Assembly: GCA_021904315.1 (NCBI GenBank)
Contig: CM038925.1
Coordinates: 7,504,501-7,568,500 of the forward strand
Direction: 5' to 3'
From: Sphagnum magellanicum
Taxonomy: Eukaryota > Streptophyta > Sphagnopsida > Sphagnales > Sphagnaceae
DNA length: 64,000 nt
Under the pieces are notes generated by a model. It saw only the letters and a program-made list of their open reading frames with translations, was not told the origin of the DNA and searched no databases. Each line of letters starts with the position of its first letter. Within the stretch, counting starts at the first letter, position 1. This document shows positions 1 through 11,840 of the stretch, piece by piece. A program made the translations under genes and the position numbers.

Positions 1-784
1 GGTCGCCTTATTCAATTTCCTAAAATCTACACAAATTCATAGTTTTCCATTCTTCTTAGGTACTACCACTATAGGTGATAACCATGTAACCTCCTTTACT
101 TGTTGAATGAATCATGTTGTTAATAATTTGTCAATATCATGTTTGACAATTACAGCATAATTAAGGTTCATTTTGTATTTTGCTTGATGTGCTGGTGGGA
201 TTGAAGTGTCTAACTCAATTCTGTGTTGAGCTAACTTTTGAGGCATGCCTTTTAAATCCAAGGTTATGAGTCCAAACAAACACATATTTGAACTCCTTGA
301 CTACAGTATGAAGCTCCTTAGTTTTCTCCTTTATTAATTGTGCATTAACTTTGATGCACTATGGATTTGTCTCTATACCAAGATTCAATTTAACAAGTTG
401 TTCTTCTTTAATCAAAGTCCAACTTGCTATTTGAAGATTTTGTACCTGAATTTTAGCTGGTGTTTCATCCACTTCAATATCAGCTGGGCTATGATGATAA
501 TAGATTTTTGGATAAACCTTATTTTTAAGTGATATCAGTCTAACATCAAATTCTGTTATTTTTGTTGTTGAAGGCATCACTTCTATTGCTCCTTGATCTG
601 ATGCCACTTACTATGGTTCAAATTTTTCATTGATTCTAATTTTTGACACTCTAATACTCAACAATGAAATTATTTCCTCTGAGATAGTGATTGTGCCAAT
701 TGAGAATAGCTCTGGTTCTATCTCAAAGATAAGATCTTCCTCCTCTTCATCTATTAGCCCTTCCAGCAAGTCATAACAAATAAG
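1..784 (-). pseudogene. Ty3/gypsy pol remnant, 3' half of Gyp1
   Basis: Read from 784 down to 1, the strand encodes the linker after the aspartic protease (CYDLLEGLIDEEEEDLIFE at the start) and, after a TAG near 608 and further stops and frame changes, the N-terminal part of a Ty3/gypsy reverse transcriptase: YKMNLNYAVIVKHDIDKLL, then WLSPIVVVPKKNGKL and CVDFRKLN at the window edge. Several stops make it a pseudogene. The first codons continue in frame, across one copy of the CTTAT target duplication, from the Gyp1 protease that ends at 19283 on the other strand, so this is the severed 3' half of that element. The rest of RT, RNase H and integrase lie outside the window. RT assignment is strong; exact frame boundaries are approximate. 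Confidence 0.85.
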
Positions 785-1087
785 TGTTGAAAACAATAGG
801 ATCAGAGGAGAGATTGCACATTCAAATCACACAAGTATGTGAACAATGCTTGGAGTGAGATTTCCAACTCACCTCCAACCTTGCTCTTTATTCCCTTCCA
901 TGTACCACCACATTGACAAACCATGTGGGATAACTATTTCTCTCCCTCCTTATTCTAACATATTGGTGGTACTAACATATCTTCAATCTACCTATGTCTT
1001 TGATTACTTGCAACACTTATCTACCACATAGTTTTTAATATCTATCACACCACTATCTATGTTTCATCTACATCATAATCTTCAACA
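785..1087 (-). repeat. Cop1 LTR, subtype B (3' LTR of Cop1-1)
   Basis: 303 bp LTR, sense strand starting TGTTGAAGATTATGATG and ending TTTTCAACA. Inside it is the polypurine tract and pol; outside it is Gyp1 sequence with 5 bp ATAAG (CTTAT on the minus strand) touching the LTR. It differs from the LTR at 19284-19586, which has CTTAT on its 5' side, at about 7 positions, but from its present partner at 11046-11348 at about 12. That pattern suggests it was originally paired with 19284-19586. Confidence 0.95.
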
Positions 1088-4000
1088 CTCCCACTTTGCA
1101 AGTAATCTAAGACTCCCAATCCCATGCTTCTTGTAAGGTTCTGATGTCGCTCCTTTGCCAATGCCTTTGTCAACACATCTGCCACCATATCTTGAGTTGG
1201 GCAATACTTGAGGCCTATTTCTCCACTCTCTAACTTCTCTCGAATGAAGTGGTGTTGTATGTCAATGTGCTTTGTGCGAGAATGGTGGGTTGGGTTCTTT
1301 GCAAGTGCAATGCATCCCTGATTGTCACACATGATGGTGGTTGCTCCAACTTGCACAAGTCCCACATCTGCCATCAACTTCCTCAACCATATGGCCTCCT
1401 TGGTGCATTGACTAGTGGCCATGTATTCGGCCTCCGTGGTAGACAAGGCAATTGTAGGTTGCCTCTTGCAATTCCATGAGATGGCTCCAACTCCAACAAA
1501 GAACACATACCCGGTGGTGGAACGTCTCTCATTTGCATCTCCACCCCAATCCGCATCACAATATCCTCTCAAACTAACATCCTTGCCTCCAAGGCACAAT
1601 TTCAAGTCCAAAGCTCCCTTCAAGTACCGCATGATGCGTTTCACCGCCATCCAATGGGAAGGACCAACCCTTGACATGAATTGACTCACCATGCTCACCG
1701 GGAATGCAAGATCCGGCCGTGTGCCCACCATGGCATACATCAATGATCCCACCACTGCCTTATATGGAATGCCTTGCATCTCCTCTTGAATGCCTTGAAA
1801 CTCTTCCTCCGTGAGTTTCAAGAGCTTGGAATTCACATCAAGCGGAGTTCCAATGGGCTTGCACTCCTCCATGTTGAAGCGCTTGAGCACCTCCTCAATG
1901 TACTTGCTTTGGCTCATGGTTATGGTGTGATTTGCACAGTCTCTCTCAAACTCCACACCGAGGCAATAGTGCAACTCTCCAAGATCACTCATCTCAAATT
2001 CATCTTCAAGCCTTGACTTCAACCATTTCAAAATGTTCACATTGCTTGCTAAGATGATCAGATCATCCACATAGATAATCACTATCAACAAGTACTCACC
2101 CGTTTGCTTGACATACAATGAATGGTCCGCTTGGCTCCTAGAAAAGCATTCATGGGTGAAAAACATGTCAATGCGTTGGTACCATGCTCTTGGTGATTGC
2201 TTGAGCCCGTACAAGGACTTCTTCAACTTACACACCAGGTGCTCCTTGCCATCTTGCACGAATCCTTGCGGTTGGTCCATGTAGATGTCCTCCTCCAATT
2301 CCCCATTCAAGAATGCGGTCTTCACATCCATTTGGTGGATCTTTAAGTCCATGGCAGATCCAATTGCAAGCATGCATCTAATGGTGGTGAATTTGGCCAC
2401 CGGGGCAAATGTCTCATTGAAGTCCACACCTTCAACTTGAGAGTACCCCTTGGCCACCAACCTGGCCTTGTGCCTCACCACATGGCCTGATGCATCCCTT
2501 TTTGTGCGAAACACCCACTTGCATCCCACACTCTTGCGATCCTTTGGAAGGGGGACCAACTCCCACGTGCCATTTGCCATGAGTGAGGCATATTCCTCTT
2601 GCATGGCCGCCTCCCACTTGCTTGCATCCTCCGAATGCATTGCATCGCACAAATTTAATGGATCATCAAGACAAGCAACATTAGCACGTTCCACATCTTG
2701 TTGGGGTAGGATGTGGTTCTTCCACCATTCTCCAAGCGGTCGCCGTTCCCTCAAGGGGTACCTACGCTCCTCCAAGGTCTGCCCCTCTTGTTCACGATTT
2801 GTGCTTGCATCCTTAGATGGTGATGGTGTTGATGAACGCCCCAGGGTTGGCGGTGCCTCTTGATTACTTGCATACTCTTTGACATCACTTGTGAGCTCAT
2901 CATCATCCACACAGGGCGATTTGGAAGATGTGTCCACAATCACCGCATTAGGGGTCTCATTTCTCCCACTTGGATGCATCTCCAAATCATTGCCCACACT
3001 AGTGTTATCCTCCATGAACTCAACATCCCTACACTTGATGATCTTTTTGGATTGCACACACATGAGCCTATATGCCTTGGTGCCTTCACAATAGCCAAGA
3101 AGCAAGCATTTTGTGCCCTTTGCATCAAGCTTACCCCTCTTCTCATCTGGCACCATGGCATATGCCATGCATCCAAACACACGCATGTGTGAAATGCAAG
3201 GCTTTCTCCCACTCCACGCTTCCTCTGGTGTGATGGAGAGCAAAGCTCTTGATGGACATCGATTTCTTAAGTAGGCCGCATTCACCACCGCTTCCGCCCA
3301 AAGTGACTTCTTGAGGTTTTGAGCATGAAGCATGCTCCGTGCCATCTCCACAAGGGTGCGATTTGCACGCTCTGCCACTCCATTTTGTTGAGGCTTATAT
3401 GGTGTGGAGGTTTGCTTCTCAATGCCATGTGCCTTCAAGAAGCCCTGGAATCCCCTTGAAATGTACTCCCCTCCATTATCCGACCTAAACACCTTGATCT
3501 TGTGCTCTGATTGTGTCTCCACAAGTGCCTTGAATTCCTTGAACTTCTCCAAGCATTCCCCTTTGGACTTTAACAAGTACACCCACACCTTCCTCGAAAA
3601 GTCATCAATGTACGTCACAAAATACCTTGCACCACCCAAGGATGTGGTCCTCATGGGGCCGCATACATCCGAATGCACAATCTCCAGGGGCTTGGTGGCA
3701 CGCATCCCTCCATCACTTGGAAATGGTTTGCAATGTTGTTTTCCCTCAATGCACCCTTCACAAACAAATGAAGATGTAGGGCAGGGGATGTTTCCAAGGT
3801 TCATACCACTCACCATGTTTTGGAGCGCATGCACACCTTTGATGTTCAAATGACCTAGGCGACGATGCCAAAGCTCCAATGCACCATCAATTGTTGAAGT
3901 TTGGGCCAGGTTGGCCACATGCATCTCACACACCTGGGTGAAGGTCATCTGATAGAAGTTGCCTTCGTGTAGTGCTATTGCAATCACCTCTCCATCAAAT

Positions 4001-4426
4001 GCCCTCACAATGCACTCATTCATGTTGAATTGCACTTTGCACCCACTTGACAAGATTTTGCTCACCGAAAGCGAGTTGGCATGCAATTTTGGCACATGGA
4101 GCACGTCCTTGATTCTGATCCTCTTGGTTCGCCCTTTCACCATTACTTCCACAAGGATGGACCCCATTCCAATTGCCTCAACAATGCTATCATCACCCAT
4201 ATGCACATTGCGTGTTGGAATTACCTCATACATGTCAAATGTGGCTTTATGAGGGGTCATATGCTTGGTGGCTCCTGAGTCCATGATCCACTTGCATATG
4301 GCCTTGCAATTGTCTCCATCCTTTGTTGCAAAGGCATAGTCATCATCATCCCTGGCTTTGTTGGCATTCTCCTTCTCCTTGTTGTTCTTGGCCTTGAAGC
4401 AAAATCGTGCAATGTGGCCTGGTTTG
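1057..4426 (-). pseudogene. Cop1-1 PR-IN-RT-RNase H part of gag-pol polyprotein
   Basis: An uninterrupted reading frame runs from the zinc-knuckle region, through the protease site WIMDSGATKHMT, the integrase zinc motif (LWHRRLGHLN ... CEGCIEGK), the integrase catalytic residues (HSDVCGP, RSDNGGEY, QNGVAERANR), the reverse transcriptase core (KWVFRTKRDASGHVV ... IIYVDDLII) and RNase H (GYCDADWGG, STTEAEYMA). The stop lies inside the 3' LTR, so the last residues (SVEDYDVDET) are LTR-encoded. The enzymes look complete, but the gag half of the same polyprotein is broken by Cop1-2, a solo LTR and an in-frame deletion of about 157 codons, so the unit is dead. Confidence 0.85.
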
Positions 4427-4744
4427 TATTGAAGTATTGAAGAACAATAGGATCATAGGAGAGATTGCGCAATTACAAGCACATAAGACACACAAGTATG
4501 TGAACAATGCTTGGAGTGAGATATCCAACTCCCCTCCAGCCTTGCTCTTTATTCCCTTCCATGTACCACTACATTGACAAACCATATGGGATAAATCCCT
4601 CCTTATTCTAACATGTTCGTGGTACTTACATATTTCAAATCTACCTATGTCTTTGATTACTTGCAACACTTAACTACCACATTGTTTGTAATATCTACCA
4701 CACCATTTCTAATGTTTCTAACATCTACATCATAATCTTCAACA
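4427..4744 (-). repeat. Cop1 LTR, subtype A (3' LTR of Cop1-2)
   Basis: 318 bp. Sense strand starts TGTTGAAGATTATGATG and ends CTTCAATACTTCAATA, a non-canonical TG..TA terminus. The pol stop codon lies inside this LTR. It carries GATATTACAAAC near the U3 start, where the 5' LTR has GATATTAGAAAC. Confidence 0.95.
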
Positions 4745-7700
4745 CTCCCACTTTGCAAGTAATCTAAGACTCTCAATCCCATGCTTCTTGTAAGGTTTTG
4801 ATGTCGCTCCTTTGCCAATGCCTTTGTCAACACATCCGCGACCATATCTTGAGTTGGGCAATACTTCAGGCCTATTTCTCCACTCTCCAACTTCTCTCGA
4901 ATGAAGTGGTGTTGTATGTCAATGTGCTTTGTGCGAGAGTGGTGTGTAGGGTTCTTTGCAAGTGCAATGCATCCTTGATTATCACACATGATGATTGTTG
5001 CTCCATCTTGCACAAGTCCCACATCCGCTAGCAACTTCCTCAACCATATGGCCTCCTTGGTGCATTGACTAGTGGCCATGTATTCGGCCTCCGTGGTAGA
5101 CAAGGCAATTGTAGGTTGCCTCTTGCAATTCCATGAGATGGCTCCCACTCCAACAAAGAACACGTACCCGGTGGTGGAACGCCGCTCATTTGCATCTCCA
5201 CCCCAATCGGCATCACAATATCCCCTCAAACTAACCTCCTTGCCTCCAAGGCACAATTTCAAGTCCATAGTGCCCTTCAAGTATCGCATGATGCGTTTCA
5301 CCGCCATCCAATGGGAAGGACCAGCCCTTGACATGAATTGACTCACCATGCTCACCGGGAATGCAAGATCCGGCCGTGTGCCCACCATGGCATACATCAA
5401 TGATCCCACCGCCGCCTTGTATGGAATGCCTTGCATCTCCTCTTGAATGCCTTGAAACTCCTCCTCCGTGAGCTTCAAGAGCTTGGAATTCACATCAAGT
5501 GGAGTTGCAATGGGCTTGCATTCCTCCATGTTGAAGCGCTTGAGCACCTCCTCAATGTACTTGCTTTGGCTCATGGTTATGGTGTGGTTGGCACGGTCTC
5601 TCTCAAACTCCACACCAAGGCAATAGTGCAACTCTCCAAGATCACTCATCTCAAATTCATTTTCAAGCCTTGACTTCAACCACTTCAAAATGTTCCCATT
5701 GCTTGCTAAGATGATCAAATCATCCACATAGATTATCATTATCAACAAGTACTCACCCGTTCGCTTGATGTACAACGAATGGTCCGCTTGGCTCCTAGAA
5801 AAGCCTTCGTGGGTGAAGAACATGTCAATGCGTTGGTACCATGCTCTTGGTGATTGCTTGAGCCCGTACAAGGACTTCTTCAACTTACACACCAGGTCCT
5901 CCTTGCCATCTTGCACGAATCCTTGGGGTTGGTCCATGTAGATGTCCTCCTCCAATTCTCCATTCAAGAATGCGGTCTTCACGTCCATTTGGTGGATCTC
6001 CAAGTCCATGGCGGCTCCAATTGCAAGAATGCATCTAATGGTCGTGAACTTGGCCACCGGGGCAAATGTCTCCTTGAAGTCCGCACCTTCAACTTGAGAA
6101 TACCCCTTGGCCACCAACCTTGCCTTGTGCCTCACGATATGGCCTGATGCATCCCTTTTGGTGCGAAACACCCACTTGCATCCCACACTTTTGCGATCCT
6201 TTGGAAGAGGGACCAACTCCCATGTGCCATTGGCCATGAGTGAGCCATACTCCTCTTGCATGGCCGCCTCCCACTTGCTTGCATCCTCCGAACGCATTGC
6301 ATCACACAAATTCAATGGATCATCAAGACAAGCAACATTGGCACGTTCCACATCTTGTTGGGGTAGGATGTGGTTCTTCCACCATTCTCCAAGCGGTCGT
6401 CGCTCCCTCAAGGGGTACCTACGCTCCTCCGAGGGCTGCCCATCTTCTTCATCACTTGTGCTTGCATCCTTAGATGGTGTTGGGGTTGGCGGTGCCTCTT
6501 GATTGCTTGGATACTCTTTGGCATCACTTGCGCCCTCATCATTATCCACATAGGGCGATTTGGAAGATGTGTCCATAATCACCACATTAGGGGTCTCATT
6601 TCTCCCACTTGGACGCATTTCCAAATCATTGCCCACATTAGTGCTATCCTCCATGAACTCAACATCCCTACACTTGATGATTTTCTTGCATTACACACAC
6701 ATGAGCCTATATGCCTTGGTGCCTTCACAATACCCAAGAAACAAGCATTTTGTGCCCTTTGCATCAAGCTTACCCCTCTTCTCGTCCGACACCATGGCAT
6801 ATGCAATGCATCCAAACACACGCATGTGTGAAATGCAAGGCTTTTTCCCACTCCATGCTTCCTCGGGTGTGATGGATGGCAATGCTCTTGATGGACATCG
6901 ATTCCTTGTGTAGGCCGCATTCACCACCGCTTCCGCCCAAAGTGACTTATTGAGGTTTTGAGCATGAAGCATGCTCCTGGCCATCTCCACAAGGGTGCGG
7001 TTTGCACGTTCCGCCACTCCATTTTGTTGAGGCCTATATGGTGTGGAGGTTTGCTTCTCGATGCCGTGTGTCTTCAAGAAGCTCTGGAATCCCTTGGAAA
7101 TGTACTCCCCTCCATTGTCCGACCGAAACACCTTGATCTCGTGTTCTGATTGTGTCTCCACAAGTGCCTTGAATTCCTTGAACTTCACGAAGCATTCCCC
7201 TTTGGACTTCAACAAGTACACCCATACCTTCCTTGAAAAGTCATCAATGTACGTCACAAAGTACTTTGCACCACCCAAGGATGTGGTCCTCATGGGGCCA
7301 CATACATCCGAATGCACAATCTCCAAGGGCTTCGTGGCACGCATCCCTCCATCGCTTGGAAATGGTTTGCGATGTTGTTTTCCCTCAATGCACCCTTCAC
7401 AAAGAAATGAAGATGTAGGGCAGGGCATGTTTCCAAGGTTCATACCACTCACCATGTTTTGGAGCGCATGCACACCTTTGATGTTCAAATGACCCAGGCG
7501 ACGATGCCAAAGCTCCAATGCACCATCAATTGTTGAAGTTTGGGCCATGTTGGCCACATTCATGTCACACACCTTGTTGAAGGTCACTTGATACAAGTTG
7601 CCTTCACGTAGTGCTATTGTAATCACCTCTCCATCAAACGCCCTCACAATGCATTCATTCATGTTGAATTGCACTTTGCACCCACTTGACAAGATTTTGC

Positions 7701-8754
7701 TCACGGAAAGCAAGTTGGCATGCAATTTTGGCACATGGAGCACGTCCTTGATCCTAATCCTCTTGGTTCGCCCTTTCACCATCACTTCCACAAGGATGGA
7801 CCCCATTCCAATTGCCTCAACAATGCTATCATCACCCATATGCACATTGCGTTTTGGAATTACCTCATACGTGTCAAATGCGGCTCTATGAGGGGTCATA
7901 TGCTTGGTGGCTCCCGAGTCCATGATCCACTTGCATATGGCCGTGCAATTGTCTCCATCCTTTGTTGCAAAGGCATAGTCATCATTGTCCTTGGCTTTGT
8001 TGGCACTCTTCTTCTCTTTGTTGTTGTTCTTGGCCTTGAAGCAAAATCGTGCAATGTGGCCTGGTTTGCCACAATAGTAACATGTATTGGTGTCTTTGCG
8101 TGTGGATGTGGTCCCTCCTCTTCCTTGCATTGACACCATCGCCGCATCCTCACCTTGCGGCTCCTTCTCCTTCCCCTTGGACACTTCATGCATCAATCGT
8201 GCGGTCACAAATTCCATGGTGAGGTTTTGCATGGGCAAGGTCTCCAAGGCGGTGATTAGGTATTCGTAGGAGGGTGGCAAGCTCTCAAGCAAGGTCATCA
8301 CAACATCTTCATCCCTCACGGGCACCTCCAAGCAAGCAAGTTGATCCGCAAGTGCCTTGACCTTGTTGATGTGCTCTAGAAGGTCCTCTCCTTCTTGCAT
8401 CTTGCACGTGAAGAACTTGCGGCGAATGAAGAGGATGTTAGACAAGCTCCGCGTCTCATGGATGTTGCAAAGTGTGTTCCATGCCTCCGCTGGTCCCTTG
8501 CACCTCTTGATGTGGTGAAGTTGACTATCCACCAAGTTGATGCCAATGATGGACATGGCCTTCTTTGCGCGTCGTTGGTACTCCTTGATGACTTTGGGGT
8601 CCGCATTGGATGGTGGAGCCTCCTCAGACTCGTCAACAATCTCCCAAAGGTCCATGGAGGCCAACACCATCTCCATCTTGAATTTCCAAAGGTTGAAGTT
8701 CTCCCCATTGAACTTGTCAATGACTCTAGTGCTCTCTCCCTCAAAGGATGCCAT
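4657..8754 (-). pseudogene. Cop1-2 gag-pol polyprotein with one nonsense codon
   Basis: Starts at ATG 8752-8754 (MASFEGESTRV), the conserved first ATG of the family. Domains in order: UBN2-like gag (first ~200 residues), zinc knuckle CYYCGKPGHIARFC, aspartic protease DSGATKHMT, integrase zinc and DDE core, RT with IIYVDDLII, RNase H GYCDADWGG. The only break is a TAA at 6691-6693 (CAA to TAA, with an adjacent Ser codon also changed) between integrase and RT; frame is kept on both sides. The 3' end reads through the polypurine tract into the LTR and stops at 4657. Apart from the stop codon it looks functional. Confidence 0.9.
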
Positions 8755-8990
8755 GTTGCACTCAAATCCGACCTCTCTACCCGCTTATGCGCTCAAACAA
8801 ATGCTAATTAGTGCCTAATGTGCACTCTTAGATGCAATTTCCTCAATGCACTATCAAATGTGCTTCAATCACTCAAATGCACACGAATGCACCTCACAAA
8901 CACACTCTGGCCCCTAGAAGATTGAATTGTGCACCAATGCACCTCTAATCACAAAATTCAGGCCTTAATGGCTCCCACTTGCATCAATGC

Positions 8991-9209
8991 TTCCTCACAC
9001 ACTCGAAATACACTCAAGCAACTCAAATCAAGTGCTTCCTCACACATTCGAAATGCACTCAACCAACTCAAATCAAGTGCTTCCTCACACACTGGAAATG
9101 CACTCAACCAACCAAGTGCTTCCTCACACACTCGAAATGCACTCAACCAACTCAAATCAAGTGCTTCCTCACACACTCGAAATGCACTCAGCCAACTCAA
9201 ATCAAGTGC
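8991..9209 (-). repeat. Leader tandem repeat of Cop1-2 (five 45 bp units)
   Basis: Within the untranslated leader (8755-9514). Five head-to-tail units of 45 bp, the third shortened to 39 bp. Sense core GAGTTGGTTGAGTGCATTTC. The same array occurs in all Cop1 leaders with varying copy number. It has no start-codon context and is not a CRISPR: there are no unique spacers. Confidence 0.9.
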
Positions 9210-9514
9210 TCTACAAATCAAATGTGCACAAGTACACCTCAATGATTCAAATCAAGACTTACAATGTTGGAATGTGCACACATGCACATCTAATGCTTCA
9301 AAACACCTCCAAAGAACACCAATCAAGAACTTGTGCACCTCCAAGCTCCAAATGGCTTGCAAAACCTCAAAGCTCCTCCAAAGTCCTCCAGGGCTCCAAA
9401 AGCGCCTCCAAAACCCTCCAAAAGAGCAAACTTGCACCTCCAATACACACAAATCCTCAAGATCTCTCTCAATGCATACAAGCAATCAGACCTCTAATCA
9501 TGCAACTTGCATGT

Positions 9515-9528
9515 GTGGGCCCATAACC
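9515..9528 (-). promoter_or_regulatory. Primer binding site, half-tRNA-iMet type (Cop1-2)
   Basis: Sense GGTTATGGGCCCAC directly abutting the 5' LTR. It is complementary to the anticodon stem-loop of plant initiator tRNA-Met (GUGGGCCCAUAACC), not to its 3' end. Confidence 0.85.
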
Positions 9529-9846
9529 TATTGAAGTATTGAAGAACAATAGGATCAGAGGAGAGATTGCGCAATTACAAGCACATAAGACACACAAGTA
9601 TGTGAACAATGCTTGGAGTGAGATATCCAACTCCCCTCCAGCCTTGCTCTTTATTCCCTTCCATGTACCACTACATTGACAAACCATATGGGATAAATCC
9701 CTCCTTATTCTAACATGTTCGTGGTACTTACATATTTCAAATCTACCTATGTCTTTGATTACTTGCAACACTTAACTACCACATTGTTTCTAATATCTAC
9801 CACACCATTTCTAATGTTTCTAACATCTACATCATAATCTTCAACA
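9529..9846 (-). repeat. Cop1 LTR, subtype A (5' LTR of Cop1-2)
   Basis: 318 bp, with the primer site on its inner side and target duplication GTTTG (9847-9851) on its outer side. Differs from the 3' LTR at two positions. Confidence 0.95.
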
Positions 9847-10396
9847 GTTTGCCACAATAGTAGCATGTCTTGGTGTCTTTGTTGAAACAATAGGATCAGA
9901 GGAGAGATTGCACATTCAAAGCACATAGATCACACAAGTATGTGAACAATGCTTGGAGTGAGATATCCAACTCTCCTCCAACCTTGCTCTTTATTCCCTT
10001 CCCTGTACCACCACATTGACAAACCATATGGGATAAATATCTCTCTCCCTCCTTATTCTAACATGTTGGTGGTACTAGCATAAATCAAATCCACCTATGT
10101 CTTTGATTACTTGCAACACTAATCTATCACATAGTTTCTACCAGATTGTTTCTAATATCTCTAACACTATTAACTATGTCTCATCTACATCATAATCTTC
10201 AATAGTCTTTGCGTGTAGATGTGGTGCCTCCTTTTCCTTGCATTGACACCATGGCTGCATCATCCTCAGACCCGTCGGCAATCTCCCAAAGGTCCATGGA
10301 GGCCAACACCATCTCCATCTTGAACTTCCAGAGGTTGAAGTTCTCCCCATTGAACTTGTCAATGACTCTAGCACTCTCTCCCTCAATGGATGCCAT
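9847..10396 (-). pseudogene. Cop1-1 gag N-terminal remnant
   Basis: Pieces of Cop1-1 gag on both sides of a solo LTR: 9847-9879 encodes the stretch just before the zinc knuckle, and 10205-10396 encodes the start (ATG at 10394-10396, MASIEGESARVIDKFNGEN). Between the codons for DGSED and DAAMVSMQG, about 471 bp (157 codons, in frame) are missing compared with intact copies. Most of the gag fold is therefore gone. Confidence 0.8.
9880..10204 (-). repeat. Solo LTR, Cop1 subtype C
   Basis: A 325 bp C-type LTR alone, flanked on both sides by GTCTT (9875-9879 and 10205-10209). No internal sequence remains: the product of recombination between the two LTRs of a former element. Its sense start has mutated from TG to TA. 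Confidence 0.93.
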
Positions 10397-10591
10397 TTTG
10401 CACTCAAATCCGACCTCTCTACCCACTTATGTGCTCAACCAGATGCTAATTAGTGCCTAATGAACACTCTTACATGCAATTTGCCTCAATGCACTGTCAT
10501 AAACACACTCCAGCCCCTAGATGGCTCAATTGTGCATCAATGCACTCCAATCACAAATTCAGCCCTTAATGGCTCCCACTTGCATCAATGC

Positions 10592-10771
10592 CTCCTTACA
10601 CACTTAGAATGCACTGAACCAACTCAAATCAAGTGCTTTCGTTACACACTCAAAATGCACTCAACCAACTCAAATCAAGTGCTCTCCTTACACACTCAAA
10701 ATGCACTCAACCAACTCAAATCAAGTGCTCTCCTTACACACTTAGAATGCACTCAACCAACTCAAATCAAG
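10592..10771 (-). repeat. Leader tandem repeat of Cop1-1 (four 46 bp units)
   Basis: Inside the Cop1-1 leader (10397-11031). Four units with period 46, the B/C-type version (sense GTGTGTAAGGAGAGCACTTG at the unit border), versus 45 in A-type elements. Confidence 0.85.
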
Positions 10772-11031
10772 ACTTACAATGCTGGAATGTGGACACATGC
10801 ACATCCAATGTTTCGAAATACCTCCAAAGAGCACCAATCCAGCACTTGTGCACCTCCAAACTCGAGATGGCCTCCAAAACCTCGAACCTCCTCCAAAGCT
10901 CGTCAAAACTCCTCCAAGGCTCCAAAAGCACCTCCAACAGTGCAAAAATTACACCTCCAACACACACAAACCCTCAAGATCTCTCTCAATGCACATAAGC
11001 AATCAAACCTCTAATGATTCAATTTGCATGA

Positions 11032-11045
11032 GTGGGCCCATAACA
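11032..11045 (-). promoter_or_regulatory. Primer binding site of Cop1-1, one mismatch
   Basis: Sense TGTTATGGGCCCAC next to the 5' LTR; the first base is changed from the family G. The rest matches the half-tRNA-iMet site. Confidence 0.75.
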
Positions 11046-11348
11046 TGTGGAAAACAATAGGATCAGAGGAGAGATTACACATTCAAATCACACAAGTATG
11101 TGAACAATGCTTGGAGTGAGAGTTCCAACTCTCCTCCAACCTTGCTCTTTATTCCCTTCCTTGTACCACCACATTTACAAACCATATGGGATAACTATTT
11201 CTCTCCGTCCTTATTCTAACATATTGGTGGTACTAACATATCTTCAATTTACCTATGTCTTTGATTACTTGCAACATTTATCTACCACATAGTTTCTAAT
11301 ATCTATTACACCACTATCTATGTTTCATCTACATCATAATCTTCAACA
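11046..11348 (-). repeat. Cop1 LTR, subtype B (5' LTR of Cop1-1)
   Basis: 303 bp. Outer flank is the Cop2-a leader (CATTTCCAAG on plus), which does not match the CTTAT flank of the 3' LTR. About 4% divergent from 785-1087 by eye. Confidence 0.92.
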
Positions 11349-11840
11349 CATTTCCAAGTGGTGGCATACAAGGAGCTTATAACTTTTCCAAGTGAGTGGG
11401 AGGCGTGGAAGAGATTTCTTCAAAGTGTTGTAAGTTCTCAAGTGTGGAAGAGTGTTCTTCAAGTTTTCAAGTTTCAAAGTTTTAAGTTCAAAGTGTGTGA
11501 AAGAGAGGTCTTCAAAGTGTCCTAGGATTTCAAAGTGTGTGGAAGAGAGTTCAAGTTGTTGAGCATTTCAACATTAAAGTTTGAGAGAGTGTGGAAGAGA
11601 GTTCTTTGAGTTGTTGAAGAATTTCAACATTCAAGTTTGACATTTGTGGAACAAAGTTTTTCAAGTGTTTGAGGGTTTCTTGTAAAGGTTTTGCTTGATG
11701 ACATATAGCAATTGAGTGGGAGAGATTTCAAGTGAGGTATTCAAACATTAGCAAGTTTTTCATCTTGAAATTTTCCCACTTTCCCTTCCTTTGAATAGAA
11801 AAAACATAGAGTGTTTATTTTAGCATTTGTGACACACCAA

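Larger units (their letters stand above)
4427..9846 (-). mobile_element. Cop1-2, full-length copia element (subtype A)
   Basis: Complete element: 318 bp LTRs at both ends, primer site, leader with repeats, gag-pol. It is flanked by the 5 bp target duplication GTTTG (4422-4426 and 9847-9851) and sits in the zinc-knuckle codons of Cop1-1 gag. The two LTRs differ at 2 of 318 positions by eye, so the insertion is young. It has the same 6 bp shortening in its third leader repeat as Cop1-3, indicating a common recent source copy. Confidence 0.95.
785..11348 (-). mobile_element. Cop1-1, chimeric Ty1/copia element with two nested insertions
   Basis: Minus-strand copia element: 3' LTR 785-1087, PR-IN-RT-RNase H 1088-4426, nested Cop1-2 (4427-9846), gag piece 9847-9879, solo LTR (9880-10204), gag N-terminus to 10396, leader to 11031, primer site, 5' LTR 11046-11348. 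Its flanks do not match: the 3' flank is CTTAT in Gyp1 and the 5' flank (read on the minus strand) is AAATG in a Cop2 leader. It is therefore a recombinant of two B-subtype insertions, not a simple insertion. Confidence 0.85.

Noticed and set aside
2450-2863. Opposite-strand frames of 100-150 codons over gag-pol
   Set aside because: Shadows of the copia frame; the same shadow appears in each copy, with no independent features.
8929-9534. Long repetitive reading frames over the leader arrays (Ser/Thr/Asn/Gln-rich)
   Set aside because: A period of 45 bp keeps frames open by chance; in the 46 bp arrays the frame rotates, so protein sequence is not conserved.
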